A DNA stretch of 64,000 bases from Natrinema zhouii (GCF_013456555.2 NZ_CP059154.1:310001-374000), one strand, 5' to 3'; positions 54,821-64,000 are shown, counted from the first letter of the stretch. The notes: a model not told the origin generated them from the letters alone. Program-made: numbers and translations.

Positions 54821-55582
54821 CTATTCGGCTTCGCCCTCACTCGAGGACGGCGGCGCTATCGTCTCGACGTGCTCCCGAAGCCACGCCAGAGCGACCTCGA
54901 CCGTCGCGAGGTCGGTGCTGGAGACGCGAATCCGGCCGGGCCGGTTCTCGCTGCGGGGATAGCTCCCGACCGCGACGTCGAACCGGTCGCTGACTCCCTC
55001 GAGGGCCTCGTGGAGCGATCCCTCGGGTGCCGGCGTGTACAGCGTTCGAGCGACCGCATCGCCCTGGAACTCGTCGGCGACCGCCTCGAACATCGCTTTC
55101 ATCTCGTCGGGGATGCCGGCGAAGACGTAGACGTTCTCGACGATGCAGCCGGGAGCCCACCCCTCGTCGACGACGATCGGCGTCGCGCCCTCGGGGATCG
55201 ACGCTGCGGCGTCGATGTCGAGCTGGAGGTCGTACTCCTCGACCATCTCGGGGTTCTCGTCGCGGAACGCGGCCGCTTTGTCGACTAACCGCTCTCTGAT
55301 CTCGCCGTGGACGACGAACTCGCGCTCGAGGCCGTCGGCGACGGCTTCGACGGTCACGTCGTCGGGAGTCCCACCGATACCGCCGGTGACGATCACGGCG
55401 TCGAAGGCGTCGCTCCAGCGGTCGACGTACTCCGCGATGAGTGCGCGGTCGTCGGGGATCGTCAGGATCCGCTCCACCGTGCTGCCGCGTTCGGTGATCC
55501 GTTCGGCCAGCCACGACGCGTTCGTGTTGGTCGTCGATCCCGCGAGAATTTCGTCGCCGACGGTAACGATCGCGACGTTCAT
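54821..55582 (-). CDS. CinA-like/molybdopterin-binding domain protein
   Basis: A 253-residue protein. MNVAIVTVGDEILAGSTTNT and IVTGGIGGTPDDVTVEAVAD are the two phosphate or pterin-binding loops of the MoaB/MogA/CinA N-terminal fold (GDE-x-x-x-G and TGG-x-G-x-x-x-DD). The remainder has AASIPEGATPIVVDEGWAPG and IVENVYVFAGIPDEMKAMFE, as in competence/damage-inducible protein A. The C-terminal deamidase domain of bacterial CinA is absent. The substrate is not known. Confidence 0.88.
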   Translation of the reverse strand: MNVAIVTVGDEILAGSTTNTNASWLAERITERGSTVERILTIPDDRALIAEYVDRWSDAFDAVIVTGGIGGTPDDVTVEAVADGLEREFVVHGEIRERLVDKAAAFRDENPEMVEEYDLQLDIDAAASIPEGATPIVVDEGWAPGCIVENVYVFAGIPDEMKAMFEAVADEFQGDAVARTLYTPAPEGSLHEALEGVSDRFDVAVGSYPRSENRPGRIRVSSTDLATVEVALAWLREHVETIAPPSSSEGEAE

Positions 55583-55866
55583 AGACAGTCTTCGAACTCC
55601 GGCCAGTTATCGGCACCGGGAGCCGACCGGCGGTCAGCGGTGATCGCACGGCCGTCGTGCGATCGGGTCCGTCGTAGCAGCAGTAGCTACTCGAGGGCTG
55701 AGACATCAACTGATGGCCGAGACGCCAACCGATCCTGGAAAACGTGCTCGAGCGCGCTGTGAAACGGGTATCTTACCACGTTACGAGTCTGTGGGTGTGC
55801 AAACCGGACGGAGCGAGACTAGTCGCCTCGGAACAACACCTGTCGTCAGTTGACCGGAGCGGTGAC

Positions 55867-56334
55867 TCAGGCGCTGTGATCGGGTCTGACGATCGCGAAC
55901 CAGAAGTCCTCGATCGAGTGGACGAATTCGACGAACTCGTCGGCTTCCACCGGTTTCCGAATGTACTCGTCCGCTTCGAGACCGTGCGATCGTACGATGT
56001 CCTCGCCCATCTCCGAACTCGTGAGGACGACGACGGGAATCTCGCTCAGCGCCGGTTCGTTGTTCAGTTCCGAAAGGACCTTCATGCCGCTTATTCCGGG
56101 AAGTTGGGGCTCGAGCAGGATAAGATCCGGCTGTGGTGCGTCGTCGTAGCTGCCGCGTTGATGGACGAAATCGAGCGCGTCCTCCCCATCGGAAACACAG
56201 TGAATCGCGTTCACGATTTTCCCCTCCTCGAAATTCTCCTCGAAGAGCCGAACGTCGCCGTGATTCGGCTCAATCAATAGAATGTCGATCACCTCCCCTA
56301 TCTCAGTATCATCCGTCTCGTCTGCCGAAGCCAT
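55867..56334 (-). CDS. Receiver-domain protein lacking the phospho-acceptor aspartate
   Basis: A 155-residue stand-alone receiver domain. The first acidic loop reads LLIEPNHGDVRLF, where Pro23 replaces the second acid of the usual E-D-N pocket. The phospho-acceptor position in DLILLEPQLPG is Glu75 instead of Asp. The switch residue Thr105 (VVVLTSSE) and the invariant Lys127 (YIRKPVE) are kept. Glu at the Asp position often mimics phosphorylation, so this may be a constitutively active or phosphorylation-independent adaptor. It is divergent from the multi-PAS histidine kinase at 56641, 306 bp away. Confidence 0.85.
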   Translation of the reverse strand: MASADETDDTEIGEVIDILLIEPNHGDVRLFEENFEEGKIVNAIHCVSDGEDALDFVHQRGSYDDAPQPDLILLEPQLPGISGMKVLSELNNEPALSEIPVVVLTSSEMGEDIVRSHGLEADEYIRKPVEADEFVEFVHSIEDFWFAIVRPDHSA

Positions 56335-56640
56335 ACCTGACTATGCAGCCGAAAGGGTAAAACTGCAACTAAACGCCCCTCCAGACTGTTATCTAGCCGT
56401 TTCAGTGTCCAACAGCGGTGTGCCCCTCGTTCGGCTGACCAGCCGTCCGTCATCTAGTGGAGTGAGACGGATCCGCTCCGCTCTATCGACGACTATCAGT
56501 CACTTGTCCGACGACCAGCCCCTCGAGGCGCTCGATGCGCGTGTCGGTACTGGGAATGGTCTCTGGTGAAACCCGACTCCGTCGGGACGGTTGGTCGTCC
56601 AGGGAAGCCCTTAACCTGCGTCCCACGAAATGTACACCGA
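56335..56640. other. Intergenic region between divergent receiver and kinase genes
   Basis: 306 bp with the promoters of both genes. No clear palindrome or RNA is seen. An in-frame extension of the kinase upstream to 56566 lacks family features. Confidence 0.4.
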
Positions 56641-59049
56641 ATGACTTCATCGTCCGGAGCGGATCTCGATCCGTCGGAACGTGCCCATATCCGCCGGCAG
56701 GAAGTCGTCGCCGAACTCGGAAAACACGCGCTCGAGACCGACGACCTTGAGGGCCTGCTCCACGAGGCCACCGCTACGATCACCGAAACCCTCGAGACCG
56801 AGTTCGCGGCGGTGCTCGAGTCGCTCCCCCTCACCGACGAGTGCGTCCTTCGGCAGGGCGTCGGGTGGCGCGACGACTGCGTCGGGACCGCGACGATATC
56901 GACGACTCCCGACTCGCAGGTCAGCCGCGCACTGCGTTCCGAACGACCAATTGTTGCCGACGATCTACGTACCGACGAGCGGTTTTCCGATCCCGACTCC
57001 CTCACCGATTACGGCGTCGTCAGCGGAATTGCCGCCCGAATCGGCCCGGCCGAGGAGCCGTGGGGCGTCCTGGCAGTCCACGCGACCGACCGACGGCAGT
57101 TCACGGAACGCGACGCGACCCTCGTCCGGAACGTCGCGAATATCCTCGCGATGGCGATCGAGAACGAGCGGACGGAGCGGCGATTCGAGGCGGTTTTCGA
57201 CGACCCGAACATCCTCGTCGGGCTGCTCGAGCCGGACGGAACGGTGATAGATATCAACCGGACGGCGATGGAGTACATCGACGCCGACCTCGCGGACGTA
57301 ACCGGCGAGCAGTTCTGGGAGACACCGTGGTGGGGAGACGGCGGCGACGTCCGCTCCGACGTGAAAGCGTGGACCGAGCGAGCAGCGACCGGCGAATACG
57401 TCGAGTTCGAGACCGATATTTTCGAACCTGATGGGACGGAACACACGATTAACGGCGTCTTCAGACCCGTTACGAACGACGACGGAGACGTCGTCTCGAT
57501 CGTCGTCTCCGATCGGGATGTCACCGAACGCAAGGCGCACGAACGGTATCTTCGCGACGCGAAGGCGCAACTCGAGGCCGCGACCGAAGCCGGTGCAGTC
57601 GGGACGTGGGAGTGGCAGATCCCCGAAAATCTGATGACTGTGGGGACGTCGTTCGCCGAAACGTTCGGTATCGATCCCGTCGACGCGCGTGACGGCGTTC
57701 CGCTCGAGTGGTTCATCGATGCGATTCACGAGGACGATCGCGACCGCGTCGAAGCGGCGATCGAGGACGCCGTCGAACGCTGCGGTGAGTACGAGGCGGA
57801 GTATCGCGTCTGGAACGCGGACGGCGAACTCCGGTGGGTCGTCGCCCGCGGCCACGTCGAGAGCGACGAGGACGGCAATCCCGTCACGTTCCCCGGCGCG
57901 CTCACGGACATCACGGAGCGAAAGCGAGCCGAACTCGAGGTCGAAAAGCAACGGAAAGAGCTCGAGACGCTCTTTCAGGTGTTACCCGTCGGCGCGGTGG
58001 TCGCGAACGAGGACGGCTCGCTGCTCAGAGCGAACGACTCCGCGAAGGAGATCTGGGGCGGTGACGTCTTCGACGCGGAATCGATCGCGGAGTACGAGAA
58101 GTATTCGGCAGTGTGGGCGGAAACGGGCGAACCGGTCGAGCCCGAGGACTGGACGATGGCGCAGGTACTGCGGGGCGAGGAAGTCGCGGAGCCGAACGTC
58201 TACGAGATCGAGACGTTCGACGGTGACCGGCGAATCATTATGGAACACGGGATGCCGGTCAGGGACGACCGCGGGAACGTGAGTCGTGCCGTCGTCACGC
58301 TGACCGACATCACCGAACGACGAGAGTTCCAGCGAAAACTCGAAGAAACGGTCGAACAGGTCGAGGAGTCGAACGAGCGACTCGAGCAGTTCGCCTACGC
58401 CGCCTCGCACGACTTACAGGAGCCCCTGCGGATGGTGACGAGCTATCTCCAGTTGCTCGAGAGTCAGTACAGTGACGCCTTCGACGAGGACGGTCAGGAG
58501 TTCCTCGCATACGCCGTCGACGGTGCCGAGCGCATGCACGAGATGATCGACGGCCTGCTCGAGTACTCCCGCGTCGAGACGCGAGGCGATCCGCTCGAAC
58601 CGATCGACCTCGAGACCGCGCTCGAGGACGTGATCGACGATCTGCAGTTGCAGATCGAAGAGACCGACGCCGAGATCACGGTCGGCGACCTTCCCGTCGT
58701 CGAAGGCGATGCGAGCCAGTTGCGACAGGTCTTCCAGAATCTGCTGGATAACGCGCTCACGTATTACGACGACGACCCGCCCCGGGTTCACGTCGACGCC
58801 GAGCGCCGGGGCCGGGAGTGGGTGCTCTCGGTTCGTGACGAGGGGATCGGCATCGACCCCGAGAACCAGGACCGCGTGTTCACCGTCTTCGATCGACTAC
58901 ACAGTCGCGAGGAATACGAGGGGACGGGAATCGGGCTCGCGCTCTGTCAGCGGATCGTCGAACGCCACGGCGGCGAGATCTGGGTCGACTCCGAACCGGG
59001 CGACGGAACGACGTTTTCGTTGATGCTTCCGGCCCGAGACGAGTCGTAG
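56641..59049 (+). CDS. Sensor histidine kinase with GAF and three PAS domains
   Basis: An 802-residue cytoplasmic protein without membrane helices. A GAF-like domain spans about residues 15-180. Three PAS/PAC units follow (about 182-305, 310-440 and 445-575), each ending in a PAC-like T-E-R block such as VSDRDVTERK, GALTDITERKR and TLTDITERRE. The HisKA box FAYAASHDLQEPLRM has the phosphorylated His590. The ATPase domain shows NLLDNALTYY, VRDEGIGIDPENQDRVF and GTGIGLALCQRIVERHGG. It should autophosphorylate in response to a soluble or redox signal. Its natural partner is not necessarily the neighbouring receiver, which lacks the acceptor Asp. Confidence 0.92.
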   Translation: MTSSSGADLDPSERAHIRRQEVVAELGKHALETDDLEGLLHEATATITETLETEFAAVLESLPLTDECVLRQGVGWRDDCVGTATISTTPDSQVSRALRSERPIVADDLRTDERFSDPDSLTDYGVVSGIAARIGPAEEPWGVLAVHATDRRQFTERDATLVRNVANILAMAIENERTERRFEAVFDDPNILVGLLEPDGTVIDINRTAMEYIDADLADVTGEQFWETPWWGDGGDVRSDVKAWTERAATGEYVEFETDIFEPDGTEHTINGVFRPVTNDDGDVVSIVVSDRDVTERKAHERYLRDAKAQLEAATEAGAVGTWEWQIPENLMTVGTSFAETFGIDPVDARDGVPLEWFIDAIHEDDRDRVEAAIEDAVERCGEYEAEYRVWNADGELRWVVARGHVESDEDGNPVTFPGALTDITERKRAELEVEKQRKELETLFQVLPVGAVVANEDGSLLRANDSAKEIWGGDVFDAESIAEYEKYSAVWAETGEPVEPEDWTMAQVLRGEEVAEPNVYEIETFDGDRRIIMEHGMPVRDDRGNVSRAVVTLTDITERREFQRKLEETVEQVEESNERLEQFAYAASHDLQEPLRMVTSYLQLLESQYSDAFDEDGQEFLAYAVDGAERMHEMIDGLLEYSRVETRGDPLEPIDLETALEDVIDDLQLQIEETDAEITVGDLPVVEGDASQLRQVFQNLLDNALTYYDDDPPRVHVDAERRGREWVLSVRDEGIGIDPENQDRVFTVFDRLHSREEYEGTGIGLALCQRIVERHGGEIWVDSEPGDGTTFSLMLPARDES

Positions 59050-59263
59050 CGTTCGAGCTATGAAACCGACCGAAACGGTTCACACCTCGATCGGCCGGCT
59101 CTCAGCCCGTGACACTCGCGGACCGCATTGCTCACGGGTCATTTCTCTCCGCTCGCGTCGCCGAAATCGTCACCCCGTTCCAACCTCGTGTTACTCTCCG
59201 GTCGCGTGGGGACAGCGCGCGCTACCGCATAGTCAACCCGCTGATATCGTCTCGCGGTCGCCC

Positions 59264-59470
59264 TTACCCCCGTGTATTGATATCGTTGAACTCGTGCCAG
59301 ACACCGATTAGCGCGCCGATAAAGAGCAGAACGAGGACGGCGAGACCGACGGTTTCCGTCATGCCGCTCATCTCCGCTACGATATATCCTCCGAGCCACG
59401 CGACGATCATGCTGCCGAGGCCGACGACCGCGATGATCAGGATCAGGAGTCGATCAGTGAACTCGCTCAT
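59264..59470 (-). CDS. Small membrane protein (68 aa)
   Basis: From the ATG at 59470 (MSEFTDRLLILIIAVVGLGS) the protein has two hydrophobic helices, the second being ETVGLAVLVLLFIGALIGVW. No recognised family. Composition and length fit a real small haloarchaeal gene. A longer in-frame start at 59617 would add a poorly conserved hydrophilic leader. Confidence 0.55.
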   Translation of the reverse strand: MSEFTDRLLILIIAVVGLGSMIVAWLGGYIVAEMSGMTETVGLAVLVLLFIGALIGVWHEFNDINTRG

Positions 59471-59752
59471 GGAAAAACGTTCATCCCCGACTTCGATAAG
59501 CGGCAAGTCTGAATTGGCACCGTTAGCGGAACCACCGCTGAGACGGCCGCGGAGCCACTCGAGATCGTGTCCGCTGTCCCGAGAACTATCGGGCCGCTGA
59601 AACCCAATATACACCATCGCACGGTGGCAATACGGCCGGTACGTGATTGGTTCCGTCAGTCGGAGGGACGCACTCCTTCATCGATTCCGCCAACGTATTG
59701 GATTTTATATGTTGTCGGTGGCCTCAAATACGAAGCGCTCGTTTGATTGCGT

Positions 59753-60148
59753 ATGAGCGGAACACGGTCCGCGGACGATTCGTCAGTACTCGTCGAACGA
59801 ACGGCCGGGTTGACGGCGGTACTCGGTCTGTTTATCATGGCGTCGACGATCGTCTTCACGATCTCCGGAACAATGGGGATCCACAACGTCCTCGTCGGCG
59901 CTGTGACGGTAATACTCGCCTCGGCTCACGCGTACCGGACCGGCGAAATGCGCTCACCGAGCATCGTCATCGCAGCGATTCTCGCACTGATCGGGATCTG
60001 GATTGCGGCGTCGCCGTTCGTGTTCGGCATCGACCGTAGCCTGGTAGTCGGAATCAACGGCATCAGTGGTGCGATCATCGCGATCCTCTCGCTCGTCGGT
60101 GCGTACGGGAGCGTTCAAACGTCGAACGCGACCGCAACGAGCGCGTAA
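59753..60148 (+). CDS. SPW-repeat-like membrane protein
   Basis: A 131-residue protein with four hydrophobic helices. The segment ALIGIWIAASPFVFGIDRSL matches the SPW motif (G-x-W-x-x-x-SPF-x-x) of the SPW repeat family, and GTMGIHNVLVGAVTVILASA fits the helix before it. The role of the family is unknown. Start: ATG at 59753; another ATG six bases upstream is possible. Confidence 0.7.
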   Translation: MSGTRSADDSSVLVERTAGLTAVLGLFIMASTIVFTISGTMGIHNVLVGAVTVILASAHAYRTGEMRSPSIVIAAILALIGIWIAASPFVFGIDRSLVVGINGISGAIIAILSLVGAYGSVQTSNATATSA

Positions 60149-60298
60149 TCCGAACGCACTCGTTTTCGTCGCCGTTCGGTCACAGCCTCGCTCGAGTGAC
60201 ACCGAAAATCTGCGCTCGAGAGAGAGAGAGCGATGCGGATCACCTCAAAAATAGTCACTTTCGGGCGGCTTTTCCCGCACCCGGTCGTCCGAAGGGCC

Positions 60299-60892
60299 AT
60301 GAGCGACAGCGACGTCCACGTGGCAGCACTCTGTGGCAGTCTCCGCGATGACAGCCACACCCGGACTGCACTCGAGGTCACCCTCTCGGCCGCACAACGG
60401 GCCGGCGCGACGACCGAGTTACTCGATCTCCGGGAGTACGAGTTACCGATCTTCGACGCGGACCGCGACCGCGAGGATGCGGGCGATGCCGAGGCGCTGG
60501 CAGCTCGAGTCCGTGACGCCGATACGATCATCCTCGGCTCGCCGATGTACCACGGGTCGTACGCTTCGCCGCTGAAGACCGCGATCGACTACTGCGGGTT
60601 CGACGAGTTCGCGGACGCGACCGTCGGGCTCCTCGCCGTGTCGGGCGGTGCCTTTCCCGTGACGGCTTTGGAACACATGCGATCGGTCTGTCGGGCGCTA
60701 AACGCGTGGGTGATCCCCCACGAGGCGGCGATTCCGAACGCGAGCGCCGCGTTCGAGGACGGCGAGTTCGTCGATCCGAAACTCGAGAAACGGATCACGA
60801 CGCTGGGGCGACGGGCAGTGCAGTACGCGGCGATCGAGCCCGATCCGGACTCCTTCGAGAGCGACCAGAACGTGGGTGCTCAGGGAAAGTAA
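60299..60892 (+). CDS. NADPH-dependent FMN reductase family protein
   Basis: A 197-residue flavodoxin-like protein. AALCGSLRDDSHTRTALEVT holds the FMN phosphate-binding loop (GS-x-R-x-x-S). ADTIILGSPMYHGSYASPLK and TAIDYCGFDEFADATVGLLA complete the isoalloxazine-binding blocks of the NADPH-dependent FMN reductase family. It should reduce FMN, quinones or azo-like compounds in the cytoplasm. Start: ATG at 60299, just after an AT-richer promoter segment. Confidence 0.88.
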   Translation: MSDSDVHVAALCGSLRDDSHTRTALEVTLSAAQRAGATTELLDLREYELPIFDADRDREDAGDAEALAARVRDADTIILGSPMYHGSYASPLKTAIDYCGFDEFADATVGLLAVSGGAFPVTALEHMRSVCRALNAWVIPHEAAIPNASAAFEDGEFVDPKLEKRITTLGRRAVQYAAIEPDPDSFESDQNVGAQGK

Positions 60893-60921
60893 TCGGTCGA
60901 GCACCGCTCGAATCATCCGTA

Positions 60922-61566
60922 TCAGGGATCGAGAACCCGCTGAAATCGACGCTGGTGGGCGAGGAAGGTGAAGAGTCCGAAGACGAGCACGCCGATGTGG
61001 AGCGCCTCGATCTCGATGACGATCGTCGTGACACCGAGCGCGATCGGTGGGGAGGCGAGCCCCCAGTCGGTGAACCAGGCGGTCGCGAGGAGCGCCGACG
61101 CGCCGACGGCCATCAACAGTCCCGGAATCATCGGCGTGAACGTCACGCTCGCGGCCGCGTAGCGCCTGAACACGCGTCTCTCGAGGAGGAACTGTCCGGT
61201 GAGGATGCCGGTGAGTACGGCTGTCGCGACGACGATGCCGAGGCCGCCGCCGATCAGTTCGGCCACGAGTAACCAGACGACCCAACCGGACGTGAGCGCG
61301 ACCGCCACGCTGAGCCGCCGCGGTTCCAGGAAATCGCCGAGATTGTTGACCGTCGCGCCGAAGACGCCCGCCCTGAACAACGACCCACAGAAGAGCAACC
61401 CGAGCCCCGCGAGCGCGGTCGACGTCGTCCGCGGGCCGGTGATGAGACCGAACCAGCAGCCGACCGCGAGCGCTTCGACGGACGCGGCCGAGAGCGCTGC
61501 GGTGACGCCCATCACGCGCCGCCGCGTCGTCCGGCCGAGAATCCCGGGCTGGCGGAAAACGCTCAT
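60922..61566 (-). CDS. Multi-spanning membrane protein (214 aa)
   Basis: A protein with about six helices. It starts MSVFRQPGILGRTTRRRVMG and has segments such as LAVGCWFGLITGPRTTSTAL, LGIVVATAVLTGILTGQFLL and ALHIGVLVFGLFTFLAHQRR. The family is not recognised. It converges with the FMN reductase gene. The in-frame upstream extension to 61758 is hydrophilic and unlikely. Confidence 0.65.
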   Translation of the reverse strand: MSVFRQPGILGRTTRRRVMGVTAALSAASVEALAVGCWFGLITGPRTTSTALAGLGLLFCGSLFRAGVFGATVNNLGDFLEPRRLSVAVALTSGWVVWLLVAELIGGGLGIVVATAVLTGILTGQFLLERRVFRRYAAASVTFTPMIPGLLMAVGASALLATAWFTDWGLASPPIALGVTTIVIEIEALHIGVLVFGLFTFLAHQRRFQRVLDP

Positions 61567-62018
61567 GTCCTGACCTCTTTCGGAGGAATCCCTTTCGTTA
61601 TGGAAGGCGTTCTGCGCCAGTACTGGGCGCTCGTTGCACTGATACGTCCTTATAGCACAGGAAGCAGTCCGTTTATCCATCGTCGACGCGATCAGACCGG
61701 TTGTAGTATCGCCCATATCGGTCGGTGATCGGGCGATGACTCGTAATCGACCGCGCACGCACGAACGAAACGTGCTCGAGGCCGACTCGAGACGCGTTCA
61801 AGCACAGGTTTCGACGACGAATCTGCGTCGAGACCGGATCTCCGGACCGTTCAGCCGTTCGTGATACGAATCATGGGTCGGGGTAACTAGTCACGGTGAT
61901 AGGGGAGTTGATCGGTCGATATGCTGGGAAACAACTAGTTAAATAGCTCCTATTGTCGGACCGGCTGCTGAAACGATACGACGCGACGGAGCCAACAACG
62001 GAAACGGTGAACAGAACT
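61567..62018. other. Intergenic region between divergent genes
   Basis: About 450 bp. The right part is AT-richer and has two CTAG-centred motifs, TAACTAGTCA near 61887 and the palindrome AACTAGTT near 61933. AGTTAAATAGC at about 61938-61948 may be a TATA element for the downstream gene. No coding sequence is seen. A TTG-initiated extension of the next gene into this region is unlikely. Confidence 0.4.
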
Positions 62019-62594
62019 ATGTACGGCGGTGTGGTCGAGCGAATTATGCCCGAGATGGAACAACAAGACAAAACGTTGTCCGAGATTATCGTCAAAGAAG
62101 CAATCAATAAAGGAATGGACTCGTCGATGCGCGAGTCGATTCTCGAGGCGGTCGAGGAGTCGGAAGGGTCTCAGTCGGGTGGGCGGCTTCCGCTCGCGGG
62201 GGCGCTGTTCGGCCTCGGTGCTGCCGTCGGCTATCTCGTGGGCCGCCAGGCGCCCGAACTCGAGGACTCGCCGATCGAGGACCTCGAGGAACCGGAGATC
62301 ATCGAGGACGTCATGGAGGCGGCCGAGGAGACCGGTGAGACGACGTCCGAGATGGACGACGAGTCCGAGGGAAGCTCCACATCGCGGCTGCCGCGACTCC
62401 TGCTCGCGGTCGGTGTCCTCGCTGGGGCCGCCTTCCTTCGTCGTCGCCTCGCCTCAGGCGAGGAAGAAGAGTGGGAGCCGATCGAGGAGTTCGAACCGGC
62501 GACGGGCGGTGACGCGGAAGAGGAAGCGGAGTCCGAAGCGGGTGAGGAAGCCGAAGCTGAGGCCGAGGAGACGGACGAAGAAAGCGAGGAGTAA
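62019..62594 (+). CDS. Acidic protein with two glycine-rich membrane segments
   Basis: A 191-residue protein from ATG 62019 (MYGGVVERIMPEMEQQDKTL). A helical N-terminal part precedes a short hydrophobic segment (LPLAGALFGLGAAVGYLVGR), an acidic stretch, a second hydrophobic segment (LPRLLLAVGVLAGAAFLRRR), and a C-terminal tail of about 50 residues consisting mostly of Glu, Asp and Ala. Unrecognised family. The Glu-rich tail is an extreme case of haloarchaeal acidity and is probably disordered. Confidence 0.6.
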   Translation: MYGGVVERIMPEMEQQDKTLSEIIVKEAINKGMDSSMRESILEAVEESEGSQSGGRLPLAGALFGLGAAVGYLVGRQAPELEDSPIEDLEEPEIIEDVMEAAEETGETTSEMDDESEGSSTSRLPRLLLAVGVLAGAAFLRRRLASGEEEEWEPIEEFEPATGGDAEEEAESEAGEEAEAEAEETDEESEE

Positions 62595-63315
62595 CGCGGA
62601 GAAGTGAGGTGGAGACCGAAGAACGGGAAGAGCGACGAATTTTTCGCTTGAGCGGATTCGGCCGATCCGATCGATGGCTCGGACGAGTCGTGCAAACCGT
62701 TTCGTCCTCGGCGGACAGGACCCGCGAGCCGCCGCTACAGCCGTTTCTCTGATCGTGAATCTTAGACTGTCGCGCTCGGTACGCGCGCACGGCGATCGGG
62801 ACTATCACAGCAGGCGGTATCGACTTTTGGCGGTCGGTACCACTCACGAACGATGTGTAATCGCCCACCAGCGGAACCCGACGTCCGAGTGTCCGCTGGC
62901 GAGCAGGGCTATGAACCAGGAACTGTATGGGAACCTGATAGCAGAGCCCGTCGCGTCACTCAGACGCGACAGGCGTCGATTCGTGATTGAGGACTATTAA
63001 CTCCACGCTCGGCGTGTCTCGCTCGAGAGACGGTGTCTCGAAAACACCGCGAGCGGCACGAGGGGAGATTGAAACGCCCGCTCGCGGATGACTGGGTCGG
63101 GGTGCGTCGCGTACTCGGGAACGCGACAGGTCATTCAAGGACTGCCGACCGCTTGAGTCCGATGCCAATAGAAATTGGGAGTCCCAGCTCGGCCCGCCAC
63201 TACGACGGCTCGCAAAGCGCGCTCGGAAGTGACGAACAGCCCAGACGAGCGTTTCGAATCCACGCCGTTGTCGTGACGAAGGAGCTAAGGGACAGACGCC
63301 GACAGTATACGGTCA
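62595..63315. other. About 720 bp without a convincing gene
   Basis: Open frames here are basic, short and in conflicting directions. A palindrome GTCTC-GCTCGA-GAGAC lies at 63015-63030. The last 100 bp should contain the promoter of the methyltransferase gene. Nothing else is recognised. Confidence 0.4.
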
Positions 63316-64000
63316 ATGGAGACGACCCACCGTGTTTTCGTCGGTGATTCTCGAGATCTCTCGCGTGTGGACGATGAGTCCGTCGAACTCGTCGTCACGT
63401 CGCCGCCGTATCCGATGATCGAAATGTGGGACGACCTCTTTACCGACCTCGATCCCGCGATCGGCGGCGCCTTAGCCGACGACGACGGTCAGGCCGCGTT
63501 CGACGGGATGCACGCCCAACTCGAGGCCGTCTGGGACGAGCTCGAGCGGGTGCTGATCGACGGCGGTATCGCCTGCATCAACGTGGGCGATGCGACCCGA
63601 TCGGTCGACGGGAGCTTTCGGGTCTATCCGAACCACGCCCGCGTGCTCTCGGCGTTCGAGGAGCGGGGATTCGAGCCGTTGCCAGACGTGCTCTGGCGCA
63701 AACCGGCGAACAGCGCGGCCAAGTTCATGGGCAGCGGGATGATCCCGCCTAACGCCTACGTGACGCTGGAACACGAGTACATCCTGGTCTTCCGAAAGGG
63801 AGACGCACGCCGCGAATTCGAGCCGGGAGCCGACCGGCGCTACGAGGCCGCGTTCTTCTGGGAGGAGCGCAACCGCTGGTTCTCGGACGTCTGGACCGAC
63901 GTCACGGGTGAGTTGCAGGGCCTCGAGGAGACCGACGACGAACTCCGAGAGCGGTCGGCGGCGTACCCGCTGGAGATTCCGTACCGTCTAATCTGTATGT
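63316..64000 (+). CDS. DNA amino-methyltransferase (m4C/m6A type), N-terminal part
   Basis: The frame opens at ATG 63316 ([20 protein letters not shown]) and runs past the right edge with 228 codons visible. The catalytic motif IV is TSPPYP (SPPY at residues 29-32), directly after the start as in beta-class amino-methyltransferases. The SPPY form is commonest in N4-cytosine enzymes. A target-recognition region with [16 protein letters not shown] follows. It resembles the orphan CTAG-specific methyltransferase conserved in haloarchaea, but this is a recollection and needs comparison. No restriction gene is visible in the window. Confidence 0.82.
   Translation, partial: METTHRVFVGDSRDLSRVDDESVELVVTSPPYPMIEMWDDLFTDLDPAIGGALADDDGQAAFDGMHAQLEAVWDELERVLIDGGIACINVGDATRSVDGSFRVYPNHARVLSAFEERGFEPLPDVLWRKPANSAAKFMGSGMIPPNAYVTLEHEYILVFRKGDARREFEPGADRRYEAAFFWEERNRWFSDVWTDVTGELQGLEETDDELRERSAAYPLEIPYRLICM

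Noticed and set aside
61953..62018. TTG start extending the acidic membrane protein upstream
   Set aside because: TTG starts are rare in haloarchaea, the codon lies too close to the likely TATA element for a leaderless start, and an ATG at 62019 gives a good N-terminus.
1..64000. CRISPR arrays, rRNA genes and replication origin
   Set aside because: No regularly spaced direct repeats, no rRNA sequence and no cdc6/orc gene with origin-type repeats were found.

Overview
The window is chromosomal DNA of a halophilic archaeon (class Halobacteria), probably in or near the Natrialbales. The predicted proteins are strongly acidic and base composition is high in GC. Several genes are lineage markers: an RdfA-type regulator next to an archaeal SMC-like protein, a malic enzyme/phosphotransacetylase fusion, mevalonate-pathway HMG-CoA synthase, Tat-exported surface proteins, ISH-type IS6 elements and many small zinc-finger proteins. 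The genus is inferred only. All functions below come from reading the translations, not from database searches.

Layout. 1-4.2 kb: end of a family 4 glycosidase, maeB and a small zinc-finger gene. 4.2-6.9 kb: rdfA and an SMC-like gene. 6.9-9.2 kb: an IS6-family patch. One element is broken by a 52-bp double-hairpin insertion, a second is decayed, and a small Tat-exported protein lies between them. 9.4-12.2 kb: an SRPBCC protein, membrane proteins and a hypothetical. 13.3-30.9 kb: a surface-polysaccharide region. It holds a tightly overlapping GT2/DUF354/NodB-like operon, three related Tat-exported jelly-roll proteins (one frameshifted in a G run), two FemAB-like transferases, a large multi-spanning membrane protein, a flippase, a GNAT protein and a DUF1616 protein.

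30.9-36.0 kb is a sharply AT-richer accessory island bounded on the right by a tRNA-Val(CAC) gene. It has five genes: two paired winged-helix-like proteins, a DUF4145-like protein, a small membrane protein and an XPB-like helicase with an N-terminal winged helix. No integrase or att duplication is visible. This is the best candidate for an undescribed system.

36-64 kb is mostly core genome: PduO-type adenosyltransferase, the glycine cleavage system in two separate operons (gcvPA-gcvPB on minus, gcvT-gcvH on plus), DUF2270, an AI-2E-type permease, hmgB, a pilin-like surface protein, DUF2150, a TatD-type hydrolase, an NhaC antiporter with a TRAM-like partner, a NYN nuclease, an XRE regulator, a CinA-like protein, a receiver protein lacking its phospho-acceptor Asp beside a multi-PAS histidine kinase, small membrane proteins, an FMN reductase, and the start of an amino-methyltransferase running off the right edge.
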